This document shows, one piece after another, positions 8,512 through 18,111 of a stretch of 64,000 nt of DNA. Source of the stretch: Pseudomonas yamanorum (GTDB taxonomy: Bacteria; Pseudomonadota; Gammaproteobacteria; Pseudomonadales; Pseudomonadaceae); contig NZ_LT629793.1 of assembly GCF_900105735.1 (NCBI RefSeq), positions 3,844,001 through 3,908,000 on the forward strand, given 5' to 3'. Position numbers and translations under genes: made by a program. Every line of letters begins with the position of its first letter. The stretch's first letter is position 1. The notes beneath the pieces were generated by a model. The model had not been told where the DNA came from and did no database searches. It saw only the letters and a program-made list of their open reading frames with translations.

Positions 8512-9927
8512 ATGTTTGGTTCCAACGACGACAAGAAGACCCCAGCTGCGGCTGGCGAGAAAAAAGGCCTGTTCGGATGGCTGCGCAAAAAGCCGCAGGA
8601 AACCGTCGTCGAACAGCCACAGGTTCAAGCAGAACCGATCCCTGAATCCCCAGTAGAAGCCGAACCGGTTGCCGAAACCCCGGCCCCGGTGGTGTTGCCG
8701 ATGGCCGAGCCGGTGTTGCAGCCGGTGATTGAGGCAGAGCCTGAGCCAGAAGCCGAGCCTGAGCACAAACCGTGGCTGGTGTTGCCGGTGGCGGAAGAGC
8801 CCGTGGCACTGGTTGAAGACGAGCAGGCCGGGCATGTGACGCCGCCGATTCCGGCCCTCGTGGAGCCTGCGCCGGTTGTGGTCGAAGCGCCGCCAGTGAT
8901 TGAGGTGCCTGCACCGGTTGTCGCCGAGCCTGCTCCGGTCGCAGTCGCCGCGCCAGCCATCATCGAAGAGCCTGCTGCTCCTGCCGAAACCAGCAAGACC
9001 GGCTTCTTTGCCCGCCTCAAGCAAGGCCTGAGCAAGACCAGCGCCAGCATCGGCGAAGGCATGGCCAGCCTGTTCCTCGGCAAAAAGACCATCGATGACG
9101 AGCTGCTGGAAGACATCGAAACCCGTCTGCTGACGGCCGACGTGGGCGTCGAAGCCACCGCCGTGATCATCCAGAGCCTGACCCAGAAGGTTGCGCGCAA
9201 GCAGTTGACCGACGCCGATGCACTCTACAAGTCGCTGCAGGCTGAGCTGGCGGCCATGCTCAAGCCGGTGGAAGCACCGCTGGTCATTGATACGCAGAAA
9301 AAACCGTTTGTGATTCTGGTGGTCGGCGTCAACGGCGCCGGCAAGACCACCACCATCGGCAAGCTGGCCAAGAAGCTTCAGCTGGAAGGCAAGAAGGTCA
9401 TGCTGGCCGCCGGTGACACGTTCCGTGCTGCTGCCGTGGAGCAGTTGCAGGTCTGGGGCGAGCGCAACAAGATCCCGGTCATCGCCCAGCACACCGGCGC
9501 CGACTCGGCCTCGGTGATCTTCGATGCGGTGCAGGCTGCCAAGGCCCGCAACATTGACGTGCTGATCGCCGATACCGCCGGTCGCCTGCACACCAAAGAC
9601 AACCTGATGGAAGAATTGAAGAAAGTTCGCCGCGTGATCGGCAAGCTCGATGCCGACGCGCCCCACGAGGTGTTGCTGGTGCTGGACGCCGGTACCGGCC
9701 AGAACGCCATCAGCCAGGCCAAACAATTCCACCAGACGGTCCAACTGACCGGCCTGGCATTGACTAAGCTCGACGGCACGGCCAAAGGCGGCGTGATCTT
9801 CGCCCTGGCCAAGCAGTTCGGGTTGCCGATTCGTTATATCGGCGTCGGTGAAGGCATCGACGACCTGCGCACTTTTGAAGCCGAACCCTTTGTACAGGCA
9901 CTGTTTGCCGAGCGGGAGCGTTCATGA
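8512..9927 (+). CDS. ftsY: signal recognition particle receptor FtsY
   Basis: FtsY docks ribosome-SRP complexes at the inner membrane for co-translational insertion. The 471-residue protein has an N-terminal acidic, proline- and valine-rich A domain (about 30-160, low-complexity EP/AP/VE repeats), then the NG GTPase: G1 in GVNGAGKTTTIGKLA at about 271-285, DTAGR (G3), TKLDG (G4) and the closing GVGEGIDDL. It overlaps ftsE by 4 bp (ATGA), giving the conserved ftsY-ftsE-ftsX operon. The A domain is the variable part across pseudomonads. Confidence 0.97.
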   Translation: MFGSNDDKKTPAAAGEKKGLFGWLRKKPQETVVEQPQVQAEPIPESPVEAEPVAETPAPVVLPMAEPVLQPVIEAEPEPEAEPEHKPWLVLPVAEEPVALVEDEQAGHVTPPIPALVEPAPVVVEAPPVIEVPAPVVAEPAPVAVAAPAIIEEPAAPAETSKTGFFARLKQGLSKTSASIGEGMASLFLGKKTIDDELLEDIETRLLTADVGVEATAVIIQSLTQKVARKQLTDADALYKSLQAELAAMLKPVEAPLVIDTQKKPFVILVVGVNGAGKTTTIGKLAKKLQLEGKKVMLAAGDTFRAAAVEQLQVWGERNKIPVIAQHTGADSASVIFDAVQAAKARNIDVLIADTAGRLHTKDNLMEELKKVRRVIGKLDADAPHEVLLVLDAGTGQNAISQAKQFHQTVQLTGLALTKLDGTAKGGVIFALAKQFGLPIRYIGVGEGIDDLRTFEAEPFVQALFAERERS

Positions 9928-10595
9928 TTCGTTTCGAACAGGTCGGTAAACGCTACGCCAACGGGCATGTCGGCTTGCATGAGCTGAGTTTCCGGGTGCG
10001 TCGCGGCGAATTCTTGTTTGTGACCGGCCATTCGGGTGCCGGTAAAAGTACCTTGCTGCGCCTGCTGCTGGCCATGGAACGCCCAACCACCGGCAAATTG
10101 CTGCTGGCGGGCCAGGACCTGGCCACCATCAGCAACGCACAGATTCCATTCCTGCGTCGCCAGATCGGCGTGGTGTTCCAGAATCACCAGTTGCTGTTCG
10201 ATCGCACGGTGTTCAACAACATCGCCTTGCCATTGCAGATTCTCGGGCTGTCCAAGGCCGAAATCATCAAGCGCGTGGATTCGGCCCTGGAGCGCGTCGC
10301 GCTCTCGGACAAGACCGACCTGTACCCAGGCGACCTGTCCACCGGCCAGCAACAGCGCGTCGGCATCGCCCGCGCCATCGTCCATCGCCCGGCCTTGCTG
10401 CTGGCGGACGAACCCACCGGTAACCTCGACCCGCGCCTGGCCGCCGAAATCATGGGGGTGTTCGAAGACATCAACCGCCTCGGCACCAGCGTGCTGATCG
10501 CCAGTCACGACCTGGCGCTGATCGCCCGCATGCGTCACCGCATGTTGACCCTGCAGCGCGGCCGCCTGATTGGCGACGGGGAGGCTGGGGTATGA
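9924..10595 (+). CDS. ftsE: cell-division ATP-binding protein FtsE
   Basis: The ATPase of the FtsEX complex, which couples divisome assembly to activation of peptidoglycan hydrolases. The 223 residues contain Walker A GHSGAGKST (35-43), the Q-loop in VVFQNHQLL, the ABC signature LSTGQQQRVGIARA, Walker B LLLADEPTGNLD and the switch His in ASHDLALI. It starts inside the ftsY stop (ATGA) and its own stop overlaps the ftsX start in the same way, so all three are translationally coupled. Confidence 0.97.
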   Translation: MIRFEQVGKRYANGHVGLHELSFRVRRGEFLFVTGHSGAGKSTLLRLLLAMERPTTGKLLLAGQDLATISNAQIPFLRRQIGVVFQNHQLLFDRTVFNNIALPLQILGLSKAEIIKRVDSALERVALSDKTDLYPGDLSTGQQQRVGIARAIVHRPALLLADEPTGNLDPRLAAEIMGVFEDINRLGTSVLIASHDLALIARMRHRMLTLQRGRLIGDGEAGV

Positions 10596-11614
10596 GTGCT
10601 ACACGCAGCCCTAAGGTTTCCGAACGCGTCGCGCCGAAAGCGGCCGACCCGCAACCTCAGAAGAAGAAACGCGACGAAGACGACGGCCCGGACTTCGGCA
10701 CCCTGGTGCACGCCTGGATCGAAAGTCACCGCGCGAGCCTGGTAGACAGCCTGCGTCGCCTGGGCAAACAGCCGATTGGCAGCTTCTTTACCTGCCTGGT
10801 CATGGCCGTGGCCTTGAGCCTGCCGATGGGGTTGTCGCTGCTGCTCAATAACGTCGAGCGCCTTGGCGGCTCATGGCAGCGGGCGGCGCAGATTTCGCTG
10901 TACCTGAACCTGGATGCCAGCACCAAAGACGGCGAGTCCCTGCGCGACGAGATCAAAGAGCTTCCAGGTGTGGCCGAGGCTGAATACATCAGCCGCGATC
11001 AGGCCCTGGAAGAGTTCCAGCAACAGTCCGGCCTGGGTGAGGCGCTCAAGGAGCTGCCGCAAAACCCGCTGCCGGGCGTGGTGCTGGTAACGCCGAATGA
11101 GGTGGACAAGACGACCCTGGAAGCCCTGCGACAAAAACTCGCAGAGCTGCCGAAGGTGCAGCAGGCCCAACTTGATCTAGTCTGGGTGGAGCGGTTGGCG
11201 GCAATTCTCAAGCTGGGCGACCGGTTTGTGTTCGGCCTGACGGTGTTGCTGGTTTCTGCATTACTTTTGGTGATAGGTAATACCATTCGTCTTCATATTG
11301 AAAACCGCCGCACCGAGATAGAAGTGATTAAACTCGTCGGCGGCACGGACAGCTATGTGCGTCGGCCTTTTCTGTACATGGGCGCGCTTTATGGCTTCGG
11401 TGCGGGGATTTTGTCCTGGGGCGTACTGGCTTTTGGCCTGAACTGGCTGAACGACGCGGTGGTGGGGCTTGCTGGCCTGTACGGCAGTGATTTTGCCTTG
11501 GCCGGCGTGCCGGCAGCCGATGGTCTGTCATTGTTGCTTGGGGCAGTGCTCTTGGGGTATATCGGTGCGTGGATTGCGGTCGCACGGCATTTACGTGAGC
11601 TGGCACCGAAGTAG
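10592..11614 (+). CDS. ftsX: cell-division permease-like protein FtsX
   Basis: FtsX is the membrane half of FtsEX and transmits ATP-dependent signals across the inner membrane to a periplasmic murein hydrolase activator such as EnvC. The 340-residue protein has a charged cytosolic N-terminus (about 1-60), a first membrane segment near 70-92, a periplasmic loop of about 100 residues and three C-terminal membrane segments from about 208, with IEVIKLVGGTDSYVRRPF between segments 2 and 3. It ends 129 bp before rpoH, so read-through into rpoH is possible. Confidence 0.96.
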   Translation: MSATRSPKVSERVAPKAADPQPQKKKRDEDDGPDFGTLVHAWIESHRASLVDSLRRLGKQPIGSFFTCLVMAVALSLPMGLSLLLNNVERLGGSWQRAAQISLYLNLDASTKDGESLRDEIKELPGVAEAEYISRDQALEEFQQQSGLGEALKELPQNPLPGVVLVTPNEVDKTTLEALRQKLAELPKVQQAQLDLVWVERLAAILKLGDRFVFGLTVLLVSALLLVIGNTIRLHIENRRTEIEVIKLVGGTDSYVRRPFLYMGALYGFGAGILSWGVLAFGLNWLNDAVVGLAGLYGSDFALAGVPAADGLSLLLGAVLLGYIGAWIAVARHLRELAPK

Positions 11615-11667
11615 TTAATGTCAGGGTAATGTGGTTTCGTTTGTATTGACCGTATCAGTGGTTTAGG

Positions 11668-11694
11668 GAACTTGTCCTACGGTTCCCGGTCAAT
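11668..11694 (+). promoter_or_regulatory. candidate AlgU/RpoE-type promoter of rpoH
   Basis: GAACTT followed after 16 nt by TCAAT, about 50 bp before the rpoH start. This fits the envelope-stress sigma consensus (GAACTT, 16-17 nt, TCnnA). In P. aeruginosa rpoH is known to have an AlgU-dependent promoter; here the assignment rests on the sequence match. Confidence 0.5.
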
Positions 11695-11743
11695 TTTCGC
11701 AGTGCTGAACTGCACGAGTTATGTGAGTCGGAGGTTTTTTCGT

Positions 11744-12598
11744 ATGACCACTTCTTTGCAACCTGCTTATGCTCTGGTCCCGGGTGCGAACCTGGAGGCC
11801 TATGTGCACACGGTCAACAGCATTCCATTGCTGACGCCCGAGCAGGAGCGTGAACTGGCCGAGAGTCTCTACTATGAGCAGGATTTGGGGGCGGCTCGGC
11901 AGATGGTGCTCGCCCACCTGCGTTTTGTCGTACATATCGCCCGTAGCTATTCCGGCTACGGTCTGGCCCAGGCTGACCTGATTCAGGAAGGCAACGTTGG
12001 CCTGATGAAAGCTGTAAAGCGCTTCAACCCGGAAATGGGTGTGCGCCTGGTGTCGTTTGCTGTGCACTGGATCAAGGCGGAAATTCACGAATTCATCCTG
12101 CGCAACTGGCGCATCGTGAAAGTCGCGACCACCAAGGCCCAGCGCAAACTGTTCTTCAACCTGCGCAGCCAGAAGAAACGCCTGGCCTGGCTGAACAACG
12201 AAGAAGTGCATCGCGTGGCCGAAAGCCTTGGCGTAGAGCCACGTGAAGTGCGCGAGATGGAAAGTCGCCTGACCGGCCATGACATGGCCTTCGACCCGGC
12301 CGCTGAAGCGGACGACGACAGCGCCTTCCAATCGCCGGCCAACTACCTGGAAGACCACCGGTACGACCCGGCGCGTCAACTGGAAGATGCTGACTGGAGC
12401 GACAACTCCAACCACAACCTGCACGAAGCGCTGGAAGTGCTGGACGACCGCAGCCGTGACATCCTCTACCAGCGTTGGCTGGCAGAAGAAAAAGCCACGC
12501 TGCACGACCTGGCGCAGAAGTACAACGTGTCGGCTGAGCGGATTCGCCAGCTCGAGAAGAGTGCGATGAACAAGCTGAAACTGTCGATCGCCGCCTAA
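11744..12598 (+). CDS. rpoH: heat-shock sigma factor RpoH (sigma-32)
   Basis: RpoH directs RNA polymerase to heat-shock promoters. The 284-residue protein has region 2 with [19 protein letters not shown], the RpoH box around QRKLFFNLR that sets it apart from other sigma-70 members, region 3, and region 4.2 near the end ([17 protein letters not shown]). The start was set at the ATG after GGAGG; an upstream in-frame start would add 24 residues without homology. A possible AlgU promoter lies just upstream and a strong terminator follows. I looked for an obvious four-U or ROSE-like thermosensor before the start and cannot assert one. Confidence 0.97.
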   Translation: MTTSLQPAYALVPGANLEAYVHTVNSIPLLTPEQERELAESLYYEQDLGAARQMVLAHLRFVVHIARSYSGYGLAQADLIQEGNVGLMKAVKRFNPEMGVRLVSFAVHWIKAEIHEFILRNWRIVKVATTKAQRKLFFNLRSQKKRLAWLNNEEVHRVAESLGVEPREVREMESRLTGHDMAFDPAAEADDDSAFQSPANYLEDHRYDPARQLEDADWSDNSNHNLHEALEVLDDRSRDILYQRWLAEEKATLHDLAQKYNVSAERIRQLEKSAMNKLKLSIAA

Positions 12599-12620
12599 AC
12601 GGCAGCGAAGTGACAAAAAA

Positions 12621-12646
12621 ATGCCCCGATCGAGAGATCGGGGCAT
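12621..12646. terminator. bidirectional Rho-independent terminator, rpoH/mtgA
   Basis: ATGCCCCGATC-GAGA-GATCGGGGCAT, an 11-bp perfect stem with a 4-nt loop, T-tract after and A-tract before. It can end rpoH on the plus strand and transcripts from mtgA on the minus strand. Confidence 0.93.
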
Positions 12647-12688
12647 TTTTGTTTGTGTTCGCACAACTCGAATTCAGCTCGGTCCACT

Positions 12689-12778
12689 GTGGGAGCTGGC
12701 TTGCCTGCGATGAGGGCCCGTCAGCCAACACACCTGCAGGCCGACACACCGCTATCGCAGGCAAGCCAGCTCCTGCAG
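12689..12778. repeat. REPIN, class GTGGGAGCTGGCTTGCCTGCGAT, degenerate
   Basis: Left arm GTGGGAGCTGGCTTGCCTGCGAT; right arm CGCAGGCAAGCCAGCTCCTGCAG has decayed at its end. It lies between convergent rpoH and mtgA, after the terminator. Confidence 0.85.
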
Positions 12779-12793
12779 TTGTTTTGTGGGGTG

Positions 12794-13516
12794 TCAGTCA
12801 GCCCAAGGCGCCTTGCGCGAGTTGTTCAGCTCATTCAGGTAGCTGTCGCCACCCAACTGACTCATCTGCTGCCGAATCCACGCCGCCCGTCGCGCCACAT
12901 ACGATGTTGGATGGCTGGCGCTCCACACCCGTGGGTTAGGCAGCACCGCCGCCAGGTAGCTGGCCTGCTGGCGGGTCAGCGCCTTGGCACTCACCCCAAA
13001 ATGATGCCGCGCTGCCGCTTCGGCGCCGAACACGCCTTCATCCCATTCCACGCTGTTGAGGTAGACCTCAAGAATTCGCTGCTTGGGCCAGAGAATCTCG
13101 ATCAGCCCGGTAAACCAGGCTTCCAGGCCCTTGCGGAAATAGCTGCGTCCGGTCCACAAAAACAGGTTCTTCGACACCTGCTGGCTCAAGGTGCTGGCGC
13201 CGCGAATCGAACCGCCGCGCTCGTTATGCAGCAACGCCGCCTGGATCGCGTCGAAATCAAAACCCCAATGCTGCGGGAAGCGCTGGTCTTCGCCCGCCAT
13301 CACCGCCACTTTAAGCTCGTCGGAGATCTGATCCCACGGCACCCAGGTGCGCTGTACGTCAATCGGCTCGCCGTCGACCCAGGATTCGACCTTGCGCTCA
13401 ACCATCAGCGCAGTTCCCGGTGGCGGCACGAAACGGAACAGCAGCACCAGCAGCACGCTGCCGATGGCAAACCACTTGAGGACTTTGAGAAAACGCTTGA
13501 AGAGGAGACGCAGCAT
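12794..13516 (-). CDS. mtgA: monofunctional biosynthetic peptidoglycan transglycosylase
   Basis: MtgA polymerises lipid II into glycan strands at the inner membrane. The 240-residue protein has one N-terminal membrane anchor (about 10-30) and a GT51 domain: the catalytic Glu76 in GEDQRF, GASTLSQQVSKNLFL, the second acidic motif in KQRILEVYLNSVEWDEGVFG, and AAARHHFG. There is no transpeptidase domain, which distinguishes it from class A PBPs. It is convergent with rpoH and divergent from a DUF423 gene. Confidence 0.96.
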   Translation of the reverse strand: MLRLLFKRFLKVLKWFAIGSVLLVLLFRFVPPPGTALMVERKVESWVDGEPIDVQRTWVPWDQISDELKVAVMAGEDQRFPQHWGFDFDAIQAALLHNERGGSIRGASTLSQQVSKNLFLWTGRSYFRKGLEAWFTGLIEILWPKQRILEVYLNSVEWDEGVFGAEAAARHHFGVSAKALTRQQASYLAAVLPNPRVWSASHPTSYVARRAAWIRQQMSQLGGDSYLNELNNSRKAPWAD

Positions 13517-13590
13517 AGAGATGGCTTGGCCGAACCCGTTGAGCGGGCCATTATACAGACCCTGCCCACTGAGTCTGACTGGAGTTCCTC

Positions 13591-13968
13591 ATGTTGCGTG
13601 GCTTTCTGATGCTGGCTGCCTTTTTCGGTTTCACCGGCGTTGCCCTGGGCGCGTTTGCCGCCCACGGCCTGAAAAACCGCCTGAGCGCCGAGTACCTGGC
13701 GATTTTCCACACCGGCGTGACCTACCAACTGGTGCACACCCTGGCGCTGTTCGGCGTGGCATTGCTGGCGGTGCACATTCCCGGTCGACTGGTCACCTGG
13801 GCGGGCATCTCGTTCACCATCGGCATCCTGCTGTTCTCCGGCAGCCTGTATGTGCTGACCATGACCGGCATCAGCAAGCTCGGCATCATCACCCCGTTTG
13901 GTGGCCTGGCGTTCCTGCTGGGCTGGTTCTTCCTCGGTTTGGCGGCGTGGCGTCTACAGGCTGCCTGA
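13591..13968 (+). CDS. DUF423 small inner-membrane protein
   Basis: A 125-residue hydrophobic protein with four likely membrane segments (about 4-24, 45-65, 70-92, 98-120) and the family's signature GAFAAHGLKN near the first loop plus FHTGVTYQLVHTLAL. GGAG lies ahead of the ATG. Function is unknown for the family. It lies between mtgA and thiS, as in other pseudomonads; no direct functional link to thiamine synthesis is established. Confidence 0.9.
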   Translation: MLRGFLMLAAFFGFTGVALGAFAAHGLKNRLSAEYLAIFHTGVTYQLVHTLALFGVALLAVHIPGRLVTWAGISFTIGILLFSGSLYVLTMTGISKLGIITPFGGLAFLLGWFFLGLAAWRLQAA

Positions 13969-14039
13969 CCAAGGGGCTTGGGCCAGCAACGCCAATCACG
14001 CTAGAATGCTGGCCCCTAAAAACGATGGCGGCCCGTGGC

Positions 14040-14240
14040 ATGCGCATTCAATTGAACGGCGAATCTTTTGAACTGCCCGACGGTGAAACCGTTTCGGCCC
14101 TGCTGACCCGTCTGGATTTGACCGGGCGTCGCGTCGCAGTGGAGCTCAACCAGGATATCGTCCCGCGTAGCCAACACGCCGAGACCGCGCTCACCGAAGG
14201 TGACCAGGTCGAAGTGGTCCACGCCATCGGCGGCGGCTAG
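14040..14240 (+). CDS. thiS: sulfur carrier protein ThiS
   Basis: ThiS is a ubiquitin-fold protein whose C-terminal Gly-Gly is converted to a thiocarboxylate that donates sulfur to the thiazole of thiamine. The 66-residue product begins [15 protein letters not shown] and ends VVHAIGGG, with the required terminal GG. An ATG 15 bp upstream is possible, but homologues start at this methionine. It is followed by thiG after 64 bp; ThiS and ThiG act as a complex. Confidence 0.95.
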   Translation: MRIQLNGESFELPDGETVSALLTRLDLTGRRVAVELNQDIVPRSQHAETALTEGDQVEVVHAIGGG

Positions 14241-14304
14241 CCGCCCCGCGCCAAGAGCGCCAACCCGTATTCTGCAGAACCTCACCCCAACTCGAGGATT
14301 TCCC

Positions 14305-15099
14305 ATGAGCATCGTTCGTAGCGACAAGCCTTTCGTCCTGGCCGGTCGTACCTTCCAGTCGCGTCTGCTGGTCGGCACCGGCAAGTACCGCGACATGGAA
14401 GAAACCCGCCTGGCCATCGAAGCCTCGGGTGCCGAGATCGTTACCTTCGCCGTGCGCCGTACCAACCTCGGCCAGATCGAGGGCGAGCCGAACCTGCTCG
14501 AAGTGCTGTCGCCGGATCGCTACACCTTCTTGCCAAACACTGCTGGTTGCTACGACGCCATCGAAGCCGTGCGCACCTGCCGCCTGGCCCGTGAGTTGCT
14601 CGACGGCCACAACCTGGTGAAGCTGGAAGTGCTGGCCGACCAGAAAACCCTGTTCCCCAACGTGATCGAAACCCTCAAGGCCGCCGAAACCCTGGTCAAG
14701 GAAGGCTTCGACGTGATGGTTTACACCAGCGATGACCCGATCATTGCCCGCCAACTGGCCGAAATCGGCTGCATCGCGGTAATGCCGCTGGCCGGTCTGA
14801 TCGGTTCCGGTTTGGGTATCTGCAATCCGTACAACCTGCAGATCATCCTCGAAGAAGCCAAGATCCCGGTACTGGTGGATGCGGGCGTGGGCACTGCCTC
14901 CGACGCTACCATCGCCATGGAACTGGGTTGCGATGCGGTGCTGATGAACTCGGCCATCGCCCATGCCCAGCAGCCGATCATGATGGCCGAAGCCATGCAA
15001 CACGCAATCGTCGCCGGCCGCCTGGCGTACCTCGCCGGGCGCATGCCGAAAAAACTTTACGCCAGCGCCTCCTCGCCGCTGGATGGTCTGATCAAGTAA
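14305..15099 (+). CDS. thiG: thiazole synthase ThiG
   Basis: ThiG condenses deoxyxylulose 5-phosphate, dehydroglycine and ThiS thiocarboxylate into the thiazole phosphate of thiamine. The 264-residue TIM barrel shows the Schiff-base Lys106 in LVKLEVL, the phosphate-binding loops [12 protein letters not shown] and DAGVGTASD, and NSAIAHA. GAGG precedes the ATG; the frame is open upstream but without homology. No TPP riboswitch is apparent before thiS or thiG. Confidence 0.97.
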   Translation: MSIVRSDKPFVLAGRTFQSRLLVGTGKYRDMEETRLAIEASGAEIVTFAVRRTNLGQIEGEPNLLEVLSPDRYTFLPNTAGCYDAIEAVRTCRLARELLDGHNLVKLEVLADQKTLFPNVIETLKAAETLVKEGFDVMVYTSDDPIIARQLAEIGCIAVMPLAGLIGSGLGICNPYNLQIILEEAKIPVLVDAGVGTASDATIAMELGCDAVLMNSAIAHAQQPIMMAEAMQHAIVAGRLAYLAGRMPKKLYASASSPLDGLIK

Positions 15100-15108
15100 G
15101 AGCCATTG

Positions 15109-15834
15109 ATGACTGAATCAAACGAAACGCCGAACACCCTGGAAGAAGGCGACGAGTCCAAGCACCGCCGCATCAAGAGTTTTGTGATGCGCGCCGGTCG
15201 CATGACCGAAGGCCAGCAAAAAGGCCTGGAGCAGGGCACGCCGCTGTTCGTCCTGCCGCTGGTGGACGCACCGGTGGATTACGACCAGGTGTTCGGCCGC
15301 TCGGCGCCACGTTCCCTGGAAATCGGCTTCGGCATGGGCCATTCCCTGCTGGAAATGGCTGCGGCTTCGCCGGAGCAGGATTTTATCGGGGTTGAAGTAC
15401 ACCGTCCGGGTGTTGGCGCGCTGCTTAACGGCGTGTTGACTCAGGGCCTGACCAACCTGCGGGTCTACGACTGCGACGCGATCGAAGTGCTCAACCGCTG
15501 CATCGCCGACAACAGCCTCGACCGCCTGATGCTGTTCTTCCCCGACCCATGGCACAAGAGCCGTCACCACAAGCGCCGCATCGTCCAGGCTTCCTTCGCG
15601 GAACTGGTGCGCAGCAAGCTGAAAGTGGGCGGCATCCTGCACATGGCCACCGACTGGGAGCCGTATGCCGAATACATGCTGGAAGTGATGAACGTCGCCC
15701 CTGGCTACCGCAACCTGGCGGAAGACGGCAAATGCGTCCCGCGCCCGGCCGAGCGGCCGATCACCAAGTTCGAACGTCGCGGCGAGCGACTCGGGCATGG
15801 GGTTTGGGATTTGAAGTTCGAGAAGCTGGCGTAA
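15109..15834 (+). CDS. trmB: tRNA (guanine(46)-N7)-methyltransferase
   Basis: TrmB places m7G at position 46 of the tRNA variable loop. The 241-residue protein contains the SAM motif [15 protein letters not shown], the family motif [15 protein letters not shown] and the C-terminal [18 protein letters not shown] chose the ATG overlapping the preceding TTG; both are in frame. It follows thiG by 9 bp, so it is likely the last gene of a thiS-thiG-trmB operon. It is convergent with a DUF3392 gene and separated from it by a REPIN. Confidence 0.96.
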   Translation: MTESNETPNTLEEGDESKHRRIKSFVMRAGRMTEGQQKGLEQGTPLFVLPLVDAPVDYDQVFGRSAPRSLEIGFGMGHSLLEMAAASPEQDFIGVEVHRPGVGALLNGVLTQGLTNLRVYDCDAIEVLNRCIADNSLDRLMLFFPDPWHKSRHHKRRIVQASFAELVRSKLKVGGILHMATDWEPYAEYMLEVMNVAPGYRNLAEDGKCVPRPAERPITKFERRGERLGHGVWDLKFEKLA

Positions 15835-15863
15835 TTAGCTCGAAAGCTGAAATGCAATCAACT

Positions 15864-15948
15864 GTGGGAGCTGGCTTGCCTGCGATAGCATCACCTCGGT
15901 ATCACTGATACACCGAGGTTTCTGCATCGCAGGCAAGCCAGCTCCCAC
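15864..15948. repeat. REPIN, class GTGGGAGCTGGCTTGCCTGCGAT
   Basis: GTGGGAGCTGGCTTGCCTGCGATAGCA and its complement around an inner CACCTCGGT/CACCGAGG pair, between convergent genes. Arms are almost perfect. Confidence 0.9.
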
Positions 15949-15972
15949 ATTTTGTTTTGTGTGGGGCTTGAG

Positions 15973-16296
15973 TCAGCGGCGATCCGCCACCACCCCAATC
16001 AACACCAGCACCACCAACAACACCGGTGCCAGGCTGTAGTTGTTGAACTGGCTCAACCCGCGAACAATCCACGGTGTGGCATAGATCAGTGCCGCGCCGC
16101 TGCCGATCATGCACACCAGCGCCATCAGCGGTACGCGCAGCGCGCCCGCGATGCTGCCCAGTCGTGCTTCGACCCAGCCCTTGATGTCGGCGCCAAACAG
16201 CACCAGCAGGCAGCCTACTAACGCCAGGGAGATTTCCGACAGGTTGCTACGGCTCCAGCGGGATACGGTGGCGAGCAGGTCGAGTACCAGATCCAT
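15973..16296 (-). CDS. DUF3392 small membrane protein
   Basis: A 107-residue protein with three predicted membrane segments (about 20-38, 53-75, 86-104). The sequence matches the DUF3392 family in length and character. It lies 19 bp upstream of hemW on the same strand, so co-transcription is likely. No catalytic motif is visible and I do not know its function. Confidence 0.8.
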   Translation of the reverse strand: MDLVLDLLATVSRWSRSNLSEISLALVGCLLVLFGADIKGWVEARLGSIAGALRVPLMALVCMIGSGAALIYATPWIVRGLSQFNNYSLAPVLLVVLVLIGVVADRR

Positions 16297-16315
16297 TCGA
16301 TTTCCTTAAGAGCAA

Positions 16316-17518
16316 TCAGCTCAAAAACTTCTGCAGCAGGTCATTGAGAAAGAGTTGCCCGCGGTCGGTGGCCGCCAGGCGTGACGGTTCGACCTGCATT
16401 AAGCCACTTTGTTCTGCTTCGCGACGGGCCTCATCGAGACTCGCCAGCTCAAGGCCGGTGCGCTCGGCATAAAGCCTGGCTTCGACGCCGTCGGTGAGGC
16501 GCAGGGCGTTCATCAGGAACTCGAACGGTAACTCTTCGTTGGTCAGTTCTTTCGCACCGGCCTGGTAGTTTTTCGCCGGGTTGAGGTAGTCCTTCGGCGC
16601 CCGGGTTTTCCAGGTGCGCACGATGCGCCCATCCAGATGGCTGAGCTTGCCGTGGGCACCGGCGCCGATGCCGATAAAATCGCCAAAGCTCCAGTAGTTC
16701 AGGTTGTGCCGCGCCGGCCGACCCGGTTGGGCGTAGGCCGAGACTTCGTACTGGGCGTAACCGTGTTCGGCGAGCAACGCCTGGCCGGCTTCCTGAATGT
16801 CCCACAGGGTGTCGTCTTCCGGCAGCACGGGCGGCTGGTTCCAGAACACGGTGTTGGGTTCCAGGGTCAGTTGATACCAGGACAGGTGCGTGGGCTTGAG
16901 GGCAATGGCCTGGCGCAGGTCGCTCAGGGCGTCGTCCAGGGACTGATCGGGCAAGCCGTGCATCAGGTCCAGGTTGAAGTTGTCGAACCCGGCCTGGCGC
17001 GCCATCCCGGCGGCACGCACGGCTTCGTCACCGTTGTGGATACGGCCCAGGGCTTCGAGTTTTTCCTGCTGGAAACTCTGGATACCAATCGACAGCCGAT
17101 TGATCCCCAGCTTGCGGTACGCCACGAACTTCTCTTGCTCGAAGGTGCCAGGGTTGGCTTCCAGGGTGATCTCGATGTCGCTGGCAAACGGGACGCGCGC
17201 TTCCACGCCCTTGAGCAACCGGCCCAGCGCAGTGGCGCTGAACAGGCTCGGGGTGCCGCCGCCGAAAAAGATCGAACTCAGCTCACGGCCATACACCGCG
17301 TGCAGGTCCTGATCGAGGTCGGCCAGCAATGCGTCGACGTACTCTTCTTCCGGCAGCACTTTACTCGCGGTGTGGGAGTTGAAGTCGCAATAGGGGCATT
17401 TGCGCACGCACCACGGGATGTGGATGTACAGCGCCAGGGGCGGCAGGTGAGGCAGGGCCGCCCGAGGTGTTTGCGCGCCACCGAGAATCAGTGGCTGCGC
17501 GGAGGTGTTCTGGGTCAT
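16316..17518 (-). CDS. hemW: HemW, radical SAM heme chaperone
   Basis: HemW is a radical SAM protein once annotated as anaerobic coproporphyrinogen oxidase and now regarded as a heme-binding chaperone. The 400-residue protein carries the CxxxCxxC cluster motif (Cys37, Cys41, Cys44 in [10 protein letters not shown]) and [10 protein letters not shown]. It lacks the extra residues of true HemN. Its ATG overlaps the rdgB stop (ATGA), so the two are coupled; a longer frame upstream is non-homologous. The rdgB-hemW pairing is common in proteobacteria. Confidence 0.94.
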   Translation of the reverse strand: MTQNTSAQPLILGGAQTPRAALPHLPPLALYIHIPWCVRKCPYCDFNSHTASKVLPEEEYVDALLADLDQDLHAVYGRELSSIFFGGGTPSLFSATALGRLLKGVEARVPFASDIEITLEANPGTFEQEKFVAYRKLGINRLSIGIQSFQQEKLEALGRIHNGDEAVRAAGMARQAGFDNFNLDLMHGLPDQSLDDALSDLRQAIALKPTHLSWYQLTLEPNTVFWNQPPVLPEDDTLWDIQEAGQALLAEHGYAQYEVSAYAQPGRPARHNLNYWSFGDFIGIGAGAHGKLSHLDGRIVRTWKTRAPKDYLNPAKNYQAGAKELTNEELPFEFLMNALRLTDGVEARLYAERTGLELASLDEARREAEQSGLMQVEPSRLAATDRGQLFLNDLLQKFLS

Positions 17519-18111
17519 TTCAGGCCCAGACGCTGGCGCAGCAAATCCATTGCGCGGGCGCGGTGGCTGATCTGGTTCTTGTCGGCCGGGCTCAGTTCGG
17601 CACTGGAGACATTGCGCTCCGGCACCCAGAACAGCGGGTCGTAGCCAAAGCCGTGCTCGCCGCTGGCCGCGTGCAGGATGCGACCGTGCCACAGGCCTTC
17701 ACAGAGGATCGGCAGTGGATCATCGGCGTGACGCACCAGGGCCAGTACGCAGACGAACTGTGCGCCGCGCTTCGCGTCGGGCACGTCCTTGAGGGCGTCG
17801 AGCAGTTTGGCGTTGTTGGCCGCATCGCCTTTGCCGTCGGCGTAACGCGCCGAGTAGATGCCTGGGGCACCACCGAGGAAATCCACGGCCAAGCCCGAAT
17901 CATCGGCCAGTGCCGGCAGGCCGGAAATGCGCGCAGCATTACGGGCCTTGAGGATGGCGTTCTCGACGAACGAAAGGCCGGTCTCTTCCGGCTCTACCTG
18001 GCTGAACTCGCCAATCGAGCGCAATTGCACCGAGTCGCCGAGCATGGCCTGGAGTTCTTTGAGCTTGCCGGCGTTATGGCTGGCCAGTACGAGTTGTGTG
18101 AGGTTCATCAT
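17515..18111 (-). CDS. rdgB: dITP/XTP pyrophosphatase (RdgB/HAM1)
   Basis: RdgB hydrolyses dITP, ITP and XTP to monophosphates and keeps deaminated purines out of nucleic acids. The 198-residue protein begins [20 protein letters not shown] with the SHNxxK phosphate-binding motif, and has [33 protein letters not shown] and the C-terminal SHRARAM. It starts within the stop of the DUF4426 gene and overlaps hemW by 4 bp. Confidence 0.96.
   Translation of the reverse strand: MMNLTQLVLASHNAGKLKELQAMLGDSVQLRSIGEFSQVEPEETGLSFVENAILKARNAARISGLPALADDSGLAVDFLGGAPGIYSARYADGKGDAANNAKLLDALKDVPDAKRGAQFVCVLALVRHADDPLPILCEGLWHGRILHAASGEHGFGYDPLFWVPERNVSSAELSPADKNQISHRARAMDLLRQRLGLK

Noticed and set aside
16316..17518. 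Annotation as oxygen-independent coproporphyrinogen III oxidase (HemN)
   Set aside because: Short length, position beside rdgB and lack of HemN-specific N-terminal residues point to HemW.
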